A DNA stretch of 13,578 nucleotides from Bacteroidota bacterium (lineage in GTDB: Bacteria; Bacteroidota; Bacteroidia; Bacteroidales; GCA-2748055), in NCBI GenBank assembly GCA_024244665.1, contig JAAEOI010000209.1, forward strand, positions 1 through 13,578. The letters are read 5' to 3'. Position 1 is the stretch's first letter. Every line of letters starts with the position of its first letter. The position numbers and the translations under genes were made by a program. This document shows, one piece after another, positions 1 to 8,888 of this stretch. The notes under the pieces were generated by a model that searched no databases, was not told where the DNA came from, and saw only the letters and a list, made by a program, of their open reading frames with translations.

Positions 1-225
1 ATCCGGAACCTCGATTACACAGGGTTGATAAGCATGCATAAATCCTTTGAATGCCGGGCTATGAAATCGTTCCCATCCCTTCAGGGGGAACTCTACACAA
101 CTCTGATTGTTTTGGTTGGCATCCTCTTTTCCGGCCTTAGGGCTCTTTCCCACGCATTGAGTGAGCAGTAGAGCCAGGCTCAGGATAGGGATCAGGGATG
201 TTAAAACATGGATTTTGACTTTCAT
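1..225 (-). CDS. N-terminus of a secreted protein, probable lipoprotein (partial)
   Basis: The frame is open from an ATG at 225 to the window edge, giving 75 codons with the rest beyond position 1. The product starts MKVKIHVLTS, followed by a hydrophobic stretch to about residue 21 and a cysteine at residue 24 (LLTQC). This looks like a lipoprotein signal, but Q at the -1 position is not a good lipobox residue, so plain Sec export is also possible. The mature start is polar (about residues 25-45) and then reads into a folded-looking segment ending AYQPCVIEVPD. I do not recognise the family. That last segment is loosely reminiscent of the first blade of five-bladed beta-propeller glycoside hydrolases, but too little is visible to claim it. 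The gene lies 73 bp downstream of the sulfatase stop on the same strand, with no clear hairpin between them, so it is probably the next gene of the same carbohydrate operon. Confidence 0.7.
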   Translation of the reverse strand, partial: MKVKIHVLTSLIPILSLALLLTQCVGKSPKAGKEDANQNNQSCVEFPLKGWERFHSPAFKGFMHAYQPCVIEVPD

Positions 226-298
226 GGTAATCTCAAATTAATTCAGCTTTAAATAATCCAACTTTTGTCCTTTTAATTCTTGCTTGATTATTTAGTGC

Positions 299-1849
299 TT
301 AGTTCTTATTTAACAAATCTATTGGTCTTTTATCGTAATTCTTCTGCCACTCTTTCCAAGTATAGACGGCCAAAAAATCAGTTTCCGAATATCCCTTGTC
401 ACCATATTTATTCATCCACTCCAAGGTGGCCTTGTGCAATTCTTTTTGAATTTTTCGATGCTTTTTATCTCCAAAATAGTTGTGTAACTGGGCAGGATCA
501 TTTTCCCGGTCATAGAGCACCTCGATATCTGCACCACCAATAAAAGAGTCATGATTATGCATTGTAGATCCACCTGGAAATTCTTCATCCACCGCAAAGG
601 TGTAGGTCCAGTCTTTTGTATAGACCCCGCGGTAATGCCTGGCTGCATACATAAATAAGGGCTGACTCTCAACCGCATCATCTATACCACTCAGAATCTC
701 CTCTGACAAATCCATTCCCTGAACGGATTCTGGAATCTCCACATCCAAAAATCCCAGCACCGTTGGCATAATGTCCATGGTCCCTATCAGCAAATCACTC
801 TTTCGGCTTTGAGGGAGGACATATTTCCCACTGATTACCAGGGGCACCCGGCACGAATAATCCTGAGGTGTAAGTTTGGGTATCCTGGCCCTGTGTGAGC
901 CAATCAAATCGCCGTGATCGGAAGTGAAGACAATAAGTGTTTTTTCGTACACGTCTTTGTCTTTTAAGATTTGAATCAGGCGACCAAAAGCCTCGTCGCA
1001 GGCAGTTACCATGGCTAAATAGTTCCGGTATTGCTTCTTTCTGCAATCAAACATCGACGGATTGCTCTTTAAGTCGGCTCGCAACTCAATGTCCATATCC
1101 TTGTATGGGTCAATCAGATCCGGATCAAGCTCACTCACATCATAATTGTATTGCCTTTCAGGAATGTCCGCACAACCGTCTCCTACAAAATCGTGTGGCG
1201 GATGCCAGGAAACGAACATTGCGAAGGGTTTGTCGTCCTCATAATCACGCAACCACTTTTCGGCCTGTCTGGTTTGTCCCTCCAATTCCCAGGGTGAATC
1301 CTTGTATTCATCCTTGAAATAGACTTTCTCATTGTTATCGTTCCAATAAAAACATGCTTCCGGGCTAAAATCAACGGTGCAATTGTTAGAAAGGAAGGTA
1401 CCGTTAAAGCCATGCCTGTTCTCGCCTGATGGTATACCGGTATCTCTGTTACCACCTCCGTATAAATGCCATTTACCCACATAAGCTGTTTCATATCCAG
1501 CTTCATTTAATGCCTGGGCAAAGCTAGTTCCTTTGTTAGGAAGCAAAGGAACATCGTTGGTAAAACATCCATTGTACAATGGATGTTGACCGGTCATCAA
1601 CATGCCCCGGTGAGGGGTGCAAAGTGGCGAATTTGAAATGGCATGATTAAATGAAATTCCTTCGCTTGCCAGCTGATCGACATGAGGCGTAATCGCCTGA
1701 CTGCCTTCATAATAACCAACCATATCATAAGACTGTTGGTCTGTGAATACAAAAAGCAGATTTGCTTGTTGCGCACCGATCTTCTGAAATACTAAAAGAC
1801 CGGTCAGCAAGGTAACAAAAGTTCGTATTTTCATATTAATAGTAATCAT
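299..1849 (-). CDS. S1-family (formylglycine-dependent) sulfatase
   Basis: The 516-residue product is predicted to hydrolyse a sulfate ester on a glycan in the periplasm or outside the cell. The signature is C77-T-P-H-R81, which fits the C-x-P-x-R motif whose cysteine is converted to formylglycine. It sits in NSPLCTPHRGMLMTG. Other family hallmarks are visible: FTDQQ near residues 35-39 (metal-binding Asp), GKWHLYG at 124-130, HPPHDF at 215-220, and TSDHGD at 308-313 (metal-binding Asp-His). The length is typical of S1 sulfatases. An N-terminal Sec signal ends near GAQ (residues 25-27), with no lipobox and no C-terminal sorting domain. The ATG at 1849 overlaps the upstream GH106-type stop codon (ATGA), suggesting translational coupling. 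An in-frame ATG at 1834 (MKIRTF) gives a cleaner signal peptide and may be the true start. Subfamily and the sulfate position attacked cannot be told by eye; the neighbouring rhamnosidase-type gene suggests a sulfated rhamnose-containing substrate. Confidence 0.93.
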   Translation of the reverse strand: MITINMKIRTFVTLLTGLLVFQKIGAQQANLLFVFTDQQSYDMVGYYEGSQAITPHVDQLASEGISFNHAISNSPLCTPHRGMLMTGQHPLYNGCFTNDVPLLPNKGTSFAQALNEAGYETAYVGKWHLYGGGNRDTGIPSGENRHGFNGTFLSNNCTVDFSPEACFYWNDNNEKVYFKDEYKDSPWELEGQTRQAEKWLRDYEDDKPFAMFVSWHPPHDFVGDGCADIPERQYNYDVSELDPDLIDPYKDMDIELRADLKSNPSMFDCRKKQYRNYLAMVTACDEAFGRLIQILKDKDVYEKTLIVFTSDHGDLIGSHRARIPKLTPQDYSCRVPLVISGKYVLPQSRKSDLLIGTMDIMPTVLGFLDVEIPESVQGMDLSEEILSGIDDAVESQPLFMYAARHYRGVYTKDWTYTFAVDEEFPGGSTMHNHDSFIGGADIEVLYDRENDPAQLHNYFGDKKHRKIQKELHKATLEWMNKYGDKGYSETDFLAVYTWKEWQKNYDKRPIDLLNKN

Positions 1850-4800
1850 TTGCGTTGTTCTACCTGAATGGTAACCGGACCCAATAAACCTGAACTCTGC
1901 AGCGGTGAATCTTTGGTATAGTGCCTATAGGAAGTAAAGGTGTGTCGCTTGCCTGGCCTGGCTTCGCCATTCAGCACCCAATCGGGCCACTGTCGACCCT
2001 TAATACCATCATCTTCAAAAGCCTCATCACCTATTAAACGGTTGCCCCAGAGGTTAACCACCTCAATCTCCAGCTTGTTGTTTTTCTCCTGAACGGCTTC
2101 TGTAATTTCCAGCTGCATTGGTTTGGTCCAGGCGATGCCAAGGTCTTTTCCATTCAGCATCACCCTGGCCATGATATTCACTTTGCCCAGATTCAGAAAT
2201 AACTTTTCACCTTTTCCAGCCTGCTCGCAATCAAAGGATTTGGTGTAAGTGGCTTTACCTGAATAGTATTTAATCCCTTCTTCCGGACGGTTTATCCAAT
2301 CTTCCAATTGATCGAATGTTACTATTTCAGGTCCGCCCCATGCAGGATCAAAAGCTACATCCCAGCTGCCATCAATGGTTGATACGGTCTTTTGGGGATA
2401 GAAGTTCTTATCACCCTTATCAGCAGATGCCTGTTTTCTATCACTGAATACAATTGCATATGCTTCGTACTCGTCAAACAGCAAAGGAATGCTGACGATA
2501 CCCTCTTTAATGGTATACTCCGGCAGAGCACGAATTTCTCCGTTCATGGGATTCCATAATTCAGGGACTCCTCTCCCTGCACGAAATTCACAATTCACCT
2601 CTGTTTTCGCATTGGTTCTGTTGGAAATAAAATAGAGGTCTGTTCCCGGCATTTTTTTGTGTATGTACCGGACCGTTCCATCGGCAGTGAAATCAGGGTG
2701 AACCCCAATGCTTCTTAAATAACTTGCAGTGGTCTGGTAGTTGGGATAGATCTCATCACCATCGGTTTTTGAATAATCACCTCCCCATAAAATCTTACCT
2801 TTTCCGTAGACGATTTCTGTTTCCTGTGAAGGAATTTCAAAGCCATCCCACATTTTTTCGCTCAATGCTTTTACCTCACCATCGCAGGCCGGGTAATTGG
2901 CCAACCCTGGTGACTGCAGGGCAGGATGACCAATAACGGTTGCTCCTTGCAGAATCAGGGATTCTATCTTTTCAAGTAGCTCTGGTGTCATGGAGTTGAT
3001 CTGGGGTAATACCAGTATTTCATAAGAGGCACCGCCCTCAAAGACCACTTTTCCATCTTTGACCGATGCACGGTTCATTAAGATTCTCGGACTGCAGCCG
3101 TCAAAATTGTAGCCTTTTCTGTCGGGCATAAACTCCTTGGCATTTTTTGAATTACTGGCGATAATCTGATCTGTTTCTGCATCAAAGTCAAAGGATTTAT
3201 ATCCATCCAGATATTCATTGCCTTCCACTGCAGAAGCAGGTGGCAGAAATACATGTGGAGCACCTTCTCCAATAAGATAAAGCACATCAGCCACGCCTGT
3301 TCCTTCTTGCAGCATAGCCTGACTGCGAGCAACATACTTATGGTAAGCGTCAGACATTTCCCACCACGTTTGCCCTCTGTCCCAATGTACACCGTAGGGT
3401 CCCATGGTCATACCGGGTCGATATTGCTCTCCAATGGATTTATGTGCAAAGGTGTGATATACCAGGCGGTTGATACCGGAGCAAAAAGCCCAATCGTTCT
3501 GATTTTTTATGGAACCGGGATAACTTTTCCAGGCTACCAGGTGAGAGGTAAATGCTTCGGCTGCCACCACCGGACGACCATATAAATTAGCAATTGATGT
3601 TCCCTCAAAAGTGCTGAAACCTGTACTGAAACCAAAACCCTTATTCCAGAATTCACACATGGGGACATCGGCGTATGAACCCAGATCCAGATCGGTATTT
3701 GGATTCATATCGTAGGGTTCAATGGATAAGCCCATACCATATTTTCTTCCAAAATCTTTGAAATACTGCACATGGTTTTTCATGATCAGTTCCTGTGAGA
3801 CCATTCTCAAATCCCATAAAAAGCGTTCGCTTTTCTCCACATCACCTACAATCATTCCGGTATACACCGGCAGGAAAGGTAAGGGATCGTAGCCGCGAAG
3901 CGCTTCAAACTTTTCCCGGAAATCGTCGGTCCAGTTTTGTGCTCCCATCTCCCAGCTGTCCATATGGATCATTTTCCAACCACCCTGTTTGGTTGAATCG
4001 GGTTGTACTTTTTCAATAAGCGGAATCATAAAATGCTCCAAATGGTGCTTCATGGCATCAGCGCTCATTTTATCTGCTTCAAAACCCAGCCCGGGCATGG
4101 GTGCCGGACGGGTAATTGCACCATTATTCCTTCTTCCGAATCGCATAATGGTCCACTCTCCATCGGGAACTTCCCAGTTCAGGGTGCCATCTTCATCCAT
4201 ATATTCGGTAATATCGATAATGTCTTTTGCTGTTATTCCTCTTGCATCTCCTTTGAAATTTTCAGCCAGCAATGCAGGTTCCGGGAAATATTGGATTACT
4301 CCTTCTCTTGAACTGTAAGGCGGACGGTAGTACAATGCTTTCTCATCCGAATCTGCTATTACGCTTTCATTTTCAATGAGTGGAAAAGCAAGAACTGCCA
4401 CATCCTGGTAATATCCTTCCCAACGTTCACGCAGTTCGGGAGTAAAACCACCCAGTCCAAAAAAGGGATTGCGGCCTTCTGGAACTTCAAGCACCTTTGA
4501 TACCTGAGCAGGACCTGAAACTTCAGCCTTAGTGGCTACCAGGTGTTGCATGGATTCTTCCATTTTCACCCACGGGCCACCACTGCCTGTCCAACCTGGA
4601 CCGGAACCCAGTGTCAGTACAATGCCCAGGCGCTCACACTCTTTAACAGCATGTACGAAATTCTCCTGCCACTCTTCGCTCAGGAACTTAACAGGTCCCT
4701 GTGGCACTCCTACATTTACTTCCAGGAACAGAACATGCTCAATTCCAACCTCTTTCATGGATTCAAGGTCGGCTGTCATTTCGTGTTTATCCTGGTTCCC

Positions 4801-4947
4801 ATCCATAAAATACCAGTATACCCCGGGTTTTGCCGAGTTAGGAGGATTTTGGAATGATGATTTTAAGGCATTATAGGATTCATTTTCAGCGCTACAGGAG
4901 GCAAGAGAAATTATCAATGCCAGTAGAAATATGCTTTTATAGTTCAT
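1846..4947 (-). CDS. GH106-type alpha-L-rhamnosidase, lipoprotein
   Basis: The product has 1033 residues and a clear lipoprotein signal (MNYKSIFLLA... LASC, lipidated Cys18), so it is probably anchored to an outer or periplasmic membrane face. The mature start (PGVYWYFMDGN, residues 41-51) followed by HVLFLEVNVG and LTLGSGPGWTGSGGPW (about 71-126) is characteristic of GH106-type glycosyl hydrolases, in which an elaborated barrel carries inverting alpha-L-rhamnosidase activity. Acidic segments likely to line the active site include HMDSWEMGAQ (328-337), LSIEPYD (407-413), MCEFWN (430-435) and VAAEAFTS (461-468); I cannot assign the catalytic pair by eye. A C-terminal galactose-binding-like beta-sandwich (about 890-1030, with MLNGKDLGIAW and NLWGNRLIGD) is typical of the family. 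The gene starts 11 bp after the stop of the large upstream gene and overlaps the sulfatase start by 4 bp. Function is assigned by family resemblance; other deoxysugar or uronic acid specificities among relatives cannot be excluded. Confidence 0.87.
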   Translation of the reverse strand: MNYKSIFLLALIISLASCSAENESYNALKSSFQNPPNSAKPGVYWYFMDGNQDKHEMTADLESMKEVGIEHVLFLEVNVGVPQGPVKFLSEEWQENFVHAVKECERLGIVLTLGSGPGWTGSGGPWVKMEESMQHLVATKAEVSGPAQVSKVLEVPEGRNPFFGLGGFTPELRERWEGYYQDVAVLAFPLIENESVIADSDEKALYYRPPYSSREGVIQYFPEPALLAENFKGDARGITAKDIIDITEYMDEDGTLNWEVPDGEWTIMRFGRRNNGAITRPAPMPGLGFEADKMSADAMKHHLEHFMIPLIEKVQPDSTKQGGWKMIHMDSWEMGAQNWTDDFREKFEALRGYDPLPFLPVYTGMIVGDVEKSERFLWDLRMVSQELIMKNHVQYFKDFGRKYGMGLSIEPYDMNPNTDLDLGSYADVPMCEFWNKGFGFSTGFSTFEGTSIANLYGRPVVAAEAFTSHLVAWKSYPGSIKNQNDWAFCSGINRLVYHTFAHKSIGEQYRPGMTMGPYGVHWDRGQTWWEMSDAYHKYVARSQAMLQEGTGVADVLYLIGEGAPHVFLPPASAVEGNEYLDGYKSFDFDAETDQIIASNSKNAKEFMPDRKGYNFDGCSPRILMNRASVKDGKVVFEGGASYEILVLPQINSMTPELLEKIESLILQGATVIGHPALQSPGLANYPACDGEVKALSEKMWDGFEIPSQETEIVYGKGKILWGGDYSKTDGDEIYPNYQTTASYLRSIGVHPDFTADGTVRYIHKKMPGTDLYFISNRTNAKTEVNCEFRAGRGVPELWNPMNGEIRALPEYTIKEGIVSIPLLFDEYEAYAIVFSDRKQASADKGDKNFYPQKTVSTIDGSWDVAFDPAWGGPEIVTFDQLEDWINRPEEGIKYYSGKATYTKSFDCEQAGKGEKLFLNLGKVNIMARVMLNGKDLGIAWTKPMQLEITEAVQEKNNKLEIEVVNLWGNRLIGDEAFEDDGIKGRQWPDWVLNGEARPGKRHTFTSYRHYTKDSPLQSSGLLGPVTIQVEQRK

Positions 4948-4958
4948 AATATTTATTG

Positions 4959-7900
4959 TTATTCAATAATCAGTGTTTGACTGTATATCTTTGTGCAGCT
5001 TTTGATTCTTACCAGATAAATTCCCGTTTCCCAATCGCTTAGCTCTATCTCAATTCTTTCTGGAAGATGATCATTTGAGTAAACCAGTTGTCCCATCATT
5101 GTATATATTTCAACAACTGAGGACTCCGGGACTTCGATATACACTTTATCCCTGGCCGGATTTGGGTAAACCTGAGGAGTGGCAGATTCATATTCATGTA
5201 TATCCGTGGTTTTGCTTGCAGGATAAAGCTGGCTCTGTGGAATCACTTCCTTCAACTGGCTCGCACTTTCCCATTCGAGTTTAATCGTTCCATCTCCTGT
5301 TTTATTGGCATATTCTATTTTAACAGGTACTCTATCATCTGCTGCCAGGTTTATCTTTACAGTATGTGTTTGATTGGCATCTGATGTTTTCCATGCATCT
5401 ATAACTAATTCATTAGCAATCCACAACCTGCCTATATCACCTACAGTTAAATCTATGGTATATTCTTCCGTGAAATGAGGCTCAATAAATCCTTCCCACC
5501 TGGCATTCCAGAATGTGCTTCTTGTTCCACATCCGGGTGATTCATCCACGTCCCATTTATGATCTATAATAGAATCAAGCCCACTGCAAATAGAGTCCGT
5601 AAACCATCTTCTTCCACCTATATCACCACTATATAGGGTTCTGAAAAGCCCGGATCCATCGTCTGGATAGATCAGCTCTTTTCCGGTAAAGACCACCTTA
5701 TCAATGTGCAATGCCCCAGCTGCCGAATCAGCGACTATTTTAAAAATCTGTTCTCCAGAATTAATTCTGACTTCCGTTTCTATGCCGGACCAGTCATTTT
5801 CAGTTCCCGTTTTGGGCAAGGTAATCGTAGAAACAATTCGATTATTCATTTCCAGGGAAATACGCTGATCATCCGCACTGGCAGAATAAAACAGTTTGAC
5901 GGTATAAATTCCGGCAGAATTTACCTTAACCGTATACTCAAGCCACTCTTTACTAAATATATCTGTAACATAATACCCATCGTCTGCAGATTCTTTTATA
6001 TCAACAGATTCACCAGTTCGATATACTCCACCGCTATTGCCTGAAACCGCATCAGCATAGGCGATTCCCGCACTCCCCTTGTCAAAATCTTCCAATTCTA
6101 TAGTTCCGGGGATATTTAACTCTGTATAGGGAGACTGTTCGGTAGTGACAATAGCTGTTGTACTGTAGTTGTAATTAAACCGGCGATCGGGCGCAGATTC
6201 TCCATCAGTGGAAAATGCAGTAATATCATCCAGGTGCTGTGGATTGTCGGCCCATTTGAAATAAAACTCCGGGATGTCGCCTGTTTTACTCAAAGCAGAA
6301 CGTGGTACACTGATCTCCATTTCAGTCCCACTCAGCGCATAGGGAATGGTGATTTCATTGCTCCATTCTAATCCTGTCCACTGTTTGACTGTGGTGTGTG
6401 TAGCAGACAGGCTCCCTTTATTGATTACATAATCGTATCCTTCCCATCCGGTCGACTGCGTCCTGTCGACATCAATGAATAACAACATCCAGTTGGGATC
6501 GTCATGAGAAGTAAGATCGCGGACCGTTTTCACATAGAAATAGATGCTATCATTATCGTATGCCACTTTGCTGCACATAATATCATTTCTTCCTGTGGTG
6601 TTGGTATATTTCAGGCCGCCGTATCCGTTGTGATTGCGATGACGGGTATCTCCTATGGCATCCCGAAACTCGCTGGTCACCAGGTTCCAGTCACTGAAAC
6701 CACTGTCAATGCTAATGTGGCTAATACCTGTCTGGATGGTATGGGGACGAACACCCTTATATCTCCTGATATTCTGCGCCATCTGCATGTAATAGTTATC
6801 GGTATACCCATCTTTCATGGGTTGAATAGCCCTGTTAAATTCGGCATTATATTGATCCACAAAGTAATAATTACTGCTCCTGCCCATAAAAGGGTTCACT
6901 GCACCATCATGGAATTTTCCGGCAGTCCATTCATTCCAGTCGTTGATGTAGATAAAATCAGGATCAGAAATAATGGCTTCGTCCCAACGTTCCTGGAAAT
7001 ATATACCATAGCCCTCCGGATGATCCACTGTCTGGTCTAACCACGGAACATAGGCCGATTCAGGCATATCGTATTCATTTAGTGACGGTTCGCCATTGGC
7101 GCGGCTCCATGATTTGCCCACAAGTGAGCTTGGATGTTGAGCAGGGCATACCGCTGCCTGTTCATTTATACCATTATGTGTGGCAACTAATTCGTCGGGT
7201 TCCAGAGCTTTCACCCGGCTATCCTCAAGCGCATAGCCAAAACTCCAGTTGCCCTCCGTGCCAACAAAGCGCTCTCCGGCCCAGTGATAATACCCCCACC
7301 ACATATTTCGCTTCGAGAAGAACTCTTTTACTTCCTGGGTATAATCCGTATAAAATTCTTCAGTATAATAGGGATCTCCATAATGAGGATGATCAGGATT
7401 GCTAACTGCACCAGGATCATAATTTGGATTTGGGTTTTGAACTCCCCCTCCGTTAGCATCCACAGCAGGCTTATCATTGTAGAGCAGCAGAGGTTTTCCA
7501 TTCCAGTAAAACCACAGATCCTTGTAACGCTCAGTTCTGTAAAAGCCATCGTAAAGGTCCTGGACAACTGAAATAACAGGACCATTAAATGCCCAGAAAC
7601 AGAATTTTGGCACTTTGTTACCTTCAGCCTTCATCTTTTGCATCGTCTTAAAAAGCACCTCCCATTCGTCCCAGTATCTTACTGCATTGGTCACATCCAT
7701 AATCAACACATCCACACCGGCATTGGCCAGCATGGCCATGTCTTTGCGTATTACATATTCATCCTGACTGAGAAAGTACCCCATTTCGGATTCTCCCCAG
7801 TGGTAACTGTAGCTTCCATAATTCCACAGGGGATGATGGGCATCAAGGCGTGCACCGGGATCAGCCTTCAGGATTTTTGTAACATCAGCAGAAAACGGGC

Positions 7901-8888
7901 TTGGAAAATTGGAATGATGCCCCTGGGTATGCCAGGTGACATAAAAAATACCAACCGTTCGCCTTTTTTCGCTTACATTTCCAATTTCCTCATAATCCGG
8001 CATTTCTCTTCCCAGCGCATCTGTTGCTACCCAGTTATCGGCATACAAATCCCTGTAAGGGCTTTTGAAAATTACTGTGTCGGCCGGATTAAATACTTCC
8101 GTTGTTTCATTGTAATCAATAGATGCACTGTAGAGCCTCAGAGTTGCATCCCGTTGTGCAATGGCCACGTGACCGTATGCCTCCACTTCCATGCCGGCAA
8201 AACTGCCCATGGCCAGCATATTGGCATCATATACCGTACCGGAGGTAAAAGCATCATCACTTAATCCATCCAGGTCAATTCTGATATAGGGAGCATCATT
8301 ATAAAACAGATAAATACTTGTCCCAAAATCTTCAATTCGCAAAGTTCCTCTTCCTAAGAGGCTTGTTACACCTTCGGGTTTGGGAACCTCTATTCGTGCA
8401 AATTCAGTTCCGCCGCCTTCTCCTTTATCCTGCCCCGAAAACTGAACAATCATTGACAAACCATCACTGGCTGGATAAAAAGCAATTCCCTCCCTGTTAA
8501 AACCGGGATCATGATCGGGTTCCTGTATGCTTTCAACAAGAGCCACAATCCTGATAACAATACCTGCACGGTTTGAACCAACCAAATAATCAATATCTGC
8601 CTCAAAGACATACCGCTGTCCATATTTCTTTTTTGAGCAGATTACCCGTTTTTCAATCCATTGAAACTGCAGGGCACCACTGGAAATATCACCCGCATTA
8701 AAAACAGAGGGCATAAGCGTGTTCCATTGACCATAAAACTTGAACCTGTCCCAGCCTTCAGTGGGATTAAATGCCTGGACATACTCAGCCTCATAACTTG
8801 CTACTGGACGTTCGTCCCAGGTTTGGGCGTTTATGCCAATGCCTGTACCAAGCAGCAACAGTAGAAACAGATGTATTTGTTTTTTCAT
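4959..8888 (-). CDS. T9SS-exported multidomain GH71/GH99-like enzyme with CBM9-like, CBM6 and PA14 modules
   Basis: This 1309-residue protein has a Sec signal (MKKQIHLF... NAQ, residues 1-22) and several modules. Residues 28-260 look like a concanavalin/LamG-type beta-sandwich. Residues 278-715 resemble the TIM barrels of the GH71/GH99/WbsX group: GIFYVTWHTQ at 313-322, VDVLIMDVTNA at 392-402, FCFWAFNGPV at 429-438, and IYINDWNEWTAG at 646-657, whose E653 sits where this group has a conserved W-N-E-W motif. Residues 722-912 resemble a DOMON/CBM9 sandwich, 926-1068 a CBM6 (starting IELEDFDKG), and 1080-1222 a PA14 domain. Residues 1238-1309 are a type A T9SS sorting domain (VYPNPARDKVYIEV, then TGIYLVRIKS). 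The protein should therefore be released or anchored outside the outer membrane and act first on the polymer. Substrate and exact GH family are not recognisable by eye. It is the largest gene of the operon, 11 bp upstream of the GH106-type gene. The ATG at 8888 follows A/T-rich sequence with no Shine-Dalgarno, as usual in this phylum. Confidence 0.88.
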   Translation of the reverse strand: MKKQIHLFLLLLLGTGIGINAQTWDERPVASYEAEYVQAFNPTEGWDRFKFYGQWNTLMPSVFNAGDISSGALQFQWIEKRVICSKKKYGQRYVFEADIDYLVGSNRAGIVIRIVALVESIQEPDHDPGFNREGIAFYPASDGLSMIVQFSGQDKGEGGGTEFARIEVPKPEGVTSLLGRGTLRIEDFGTSIYLFYNDAPYIRIDLDGLSDDAFTSGTVYDANMLAMGSFAGMEVEAYGHVAIAQRDATLRLYSASIDYNETTEVFNPADTVIFKSPYRDLYADNWVATDALGREMPDYEEIGNVSEKRRTVGIFYVTWHTQGHHSNFPSPFSADVTKILKADPGARLDAHHPLWNYGSYSYHWGESEMGYFLSQDEYVIRKDMAMLANAGVDVLIMDVTNAVRYWDEWEVLFKTMQKMKAEGNKVPKFCFWAFNGPVISVVQDLYDGFYRTERYKDLWFYWNGKPLLLYNDKPAVDANGGGVQNPNPNYDPGAVSNPDHPHYGDPYYTEEFYTDYTQEVKEFFSKRNMWWGYYHWAGERFVGTEGNWSFGYALEDSRVKALEPDELVATHNGINEQAAVCPAQHPSSLVGKSWSRANGEPSLNEYDMPESAYVPWLDQTVDHPEGYGIYFQERWDEAIISDPDFIYINDWNEWTAGKFHDGAVNPFMGRSSNYYFVDQYNAEFNRAIQPMKDGYTDNYYMQMAQNIRRYKGVRPHTIQTGISHISIDSGFSDWNLVTSEFRDAIGDTRHRNHNGYGGLKYTNTTGRNDIMCSKVAYDNDSIYFYVKTVRDLTSHDDPNWMLLFIDVDRTQSTGWEGYDYVINKGSLSATHTTVKQWTGLEWSNEITIPYALSGTEMEISVPRSALSKTGDIPEFYFKWADNPQHLDDITAFSTDGESAPDRRFNYNYSTTAIVTTEQSPYTELNIPGTIELEDFDKGSAGIAYADAVSGNSGGVYRTGESVDIKESADDGYYVTDIFSKEWLEYTVKVNSAGIYTVKLFYSASADDQRISLEMNNRIVSTITLPKTGTENDWSGIETEVRINSGEQIFKIVADSAAGALHIDKVVFTGKELIYPDDGSGLFRTLYSGDIGGRRWFTDSICSGLDSIIDHKWDVDESPGCGTRSTFWNARWEGFIEPHFTEEYTIDLTVGDIGRLWIANELVIDAWKTSDANQTHTVKINLAADDRVPVKIEYANKTGDGTIKLEWESASQLKEVIPQSQLYPASKTTDIHEYESATPQVYPNPARDKVYIEVPESSVVEIYTMMGQLVYSNDHLPERIEIELSDWETGIYLVRIKSCTKIYSQTLIIE

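Noticed and set aside
226..298. Terminator between the sulfatase and the next leftward gene
   Set aside because: The 73 bp are A/T-rich, but I see no stable inverted repeat followed by a T-run on the minus strand.
6504..7040. Rightward 178-codon open frame
   Set aside because: It lies wholly antisense to the conserved barrel and CBM9-like region of the 1309-residue enzyme, and its translation has no recognisable domain.
7638..8264. Rightward 208-codon open frame
   Set aside because: It is antisense to the strongest homology region of the same enzyme; the minus-strand frame is confirmed by the paralogous remnant, so this is a shadow.
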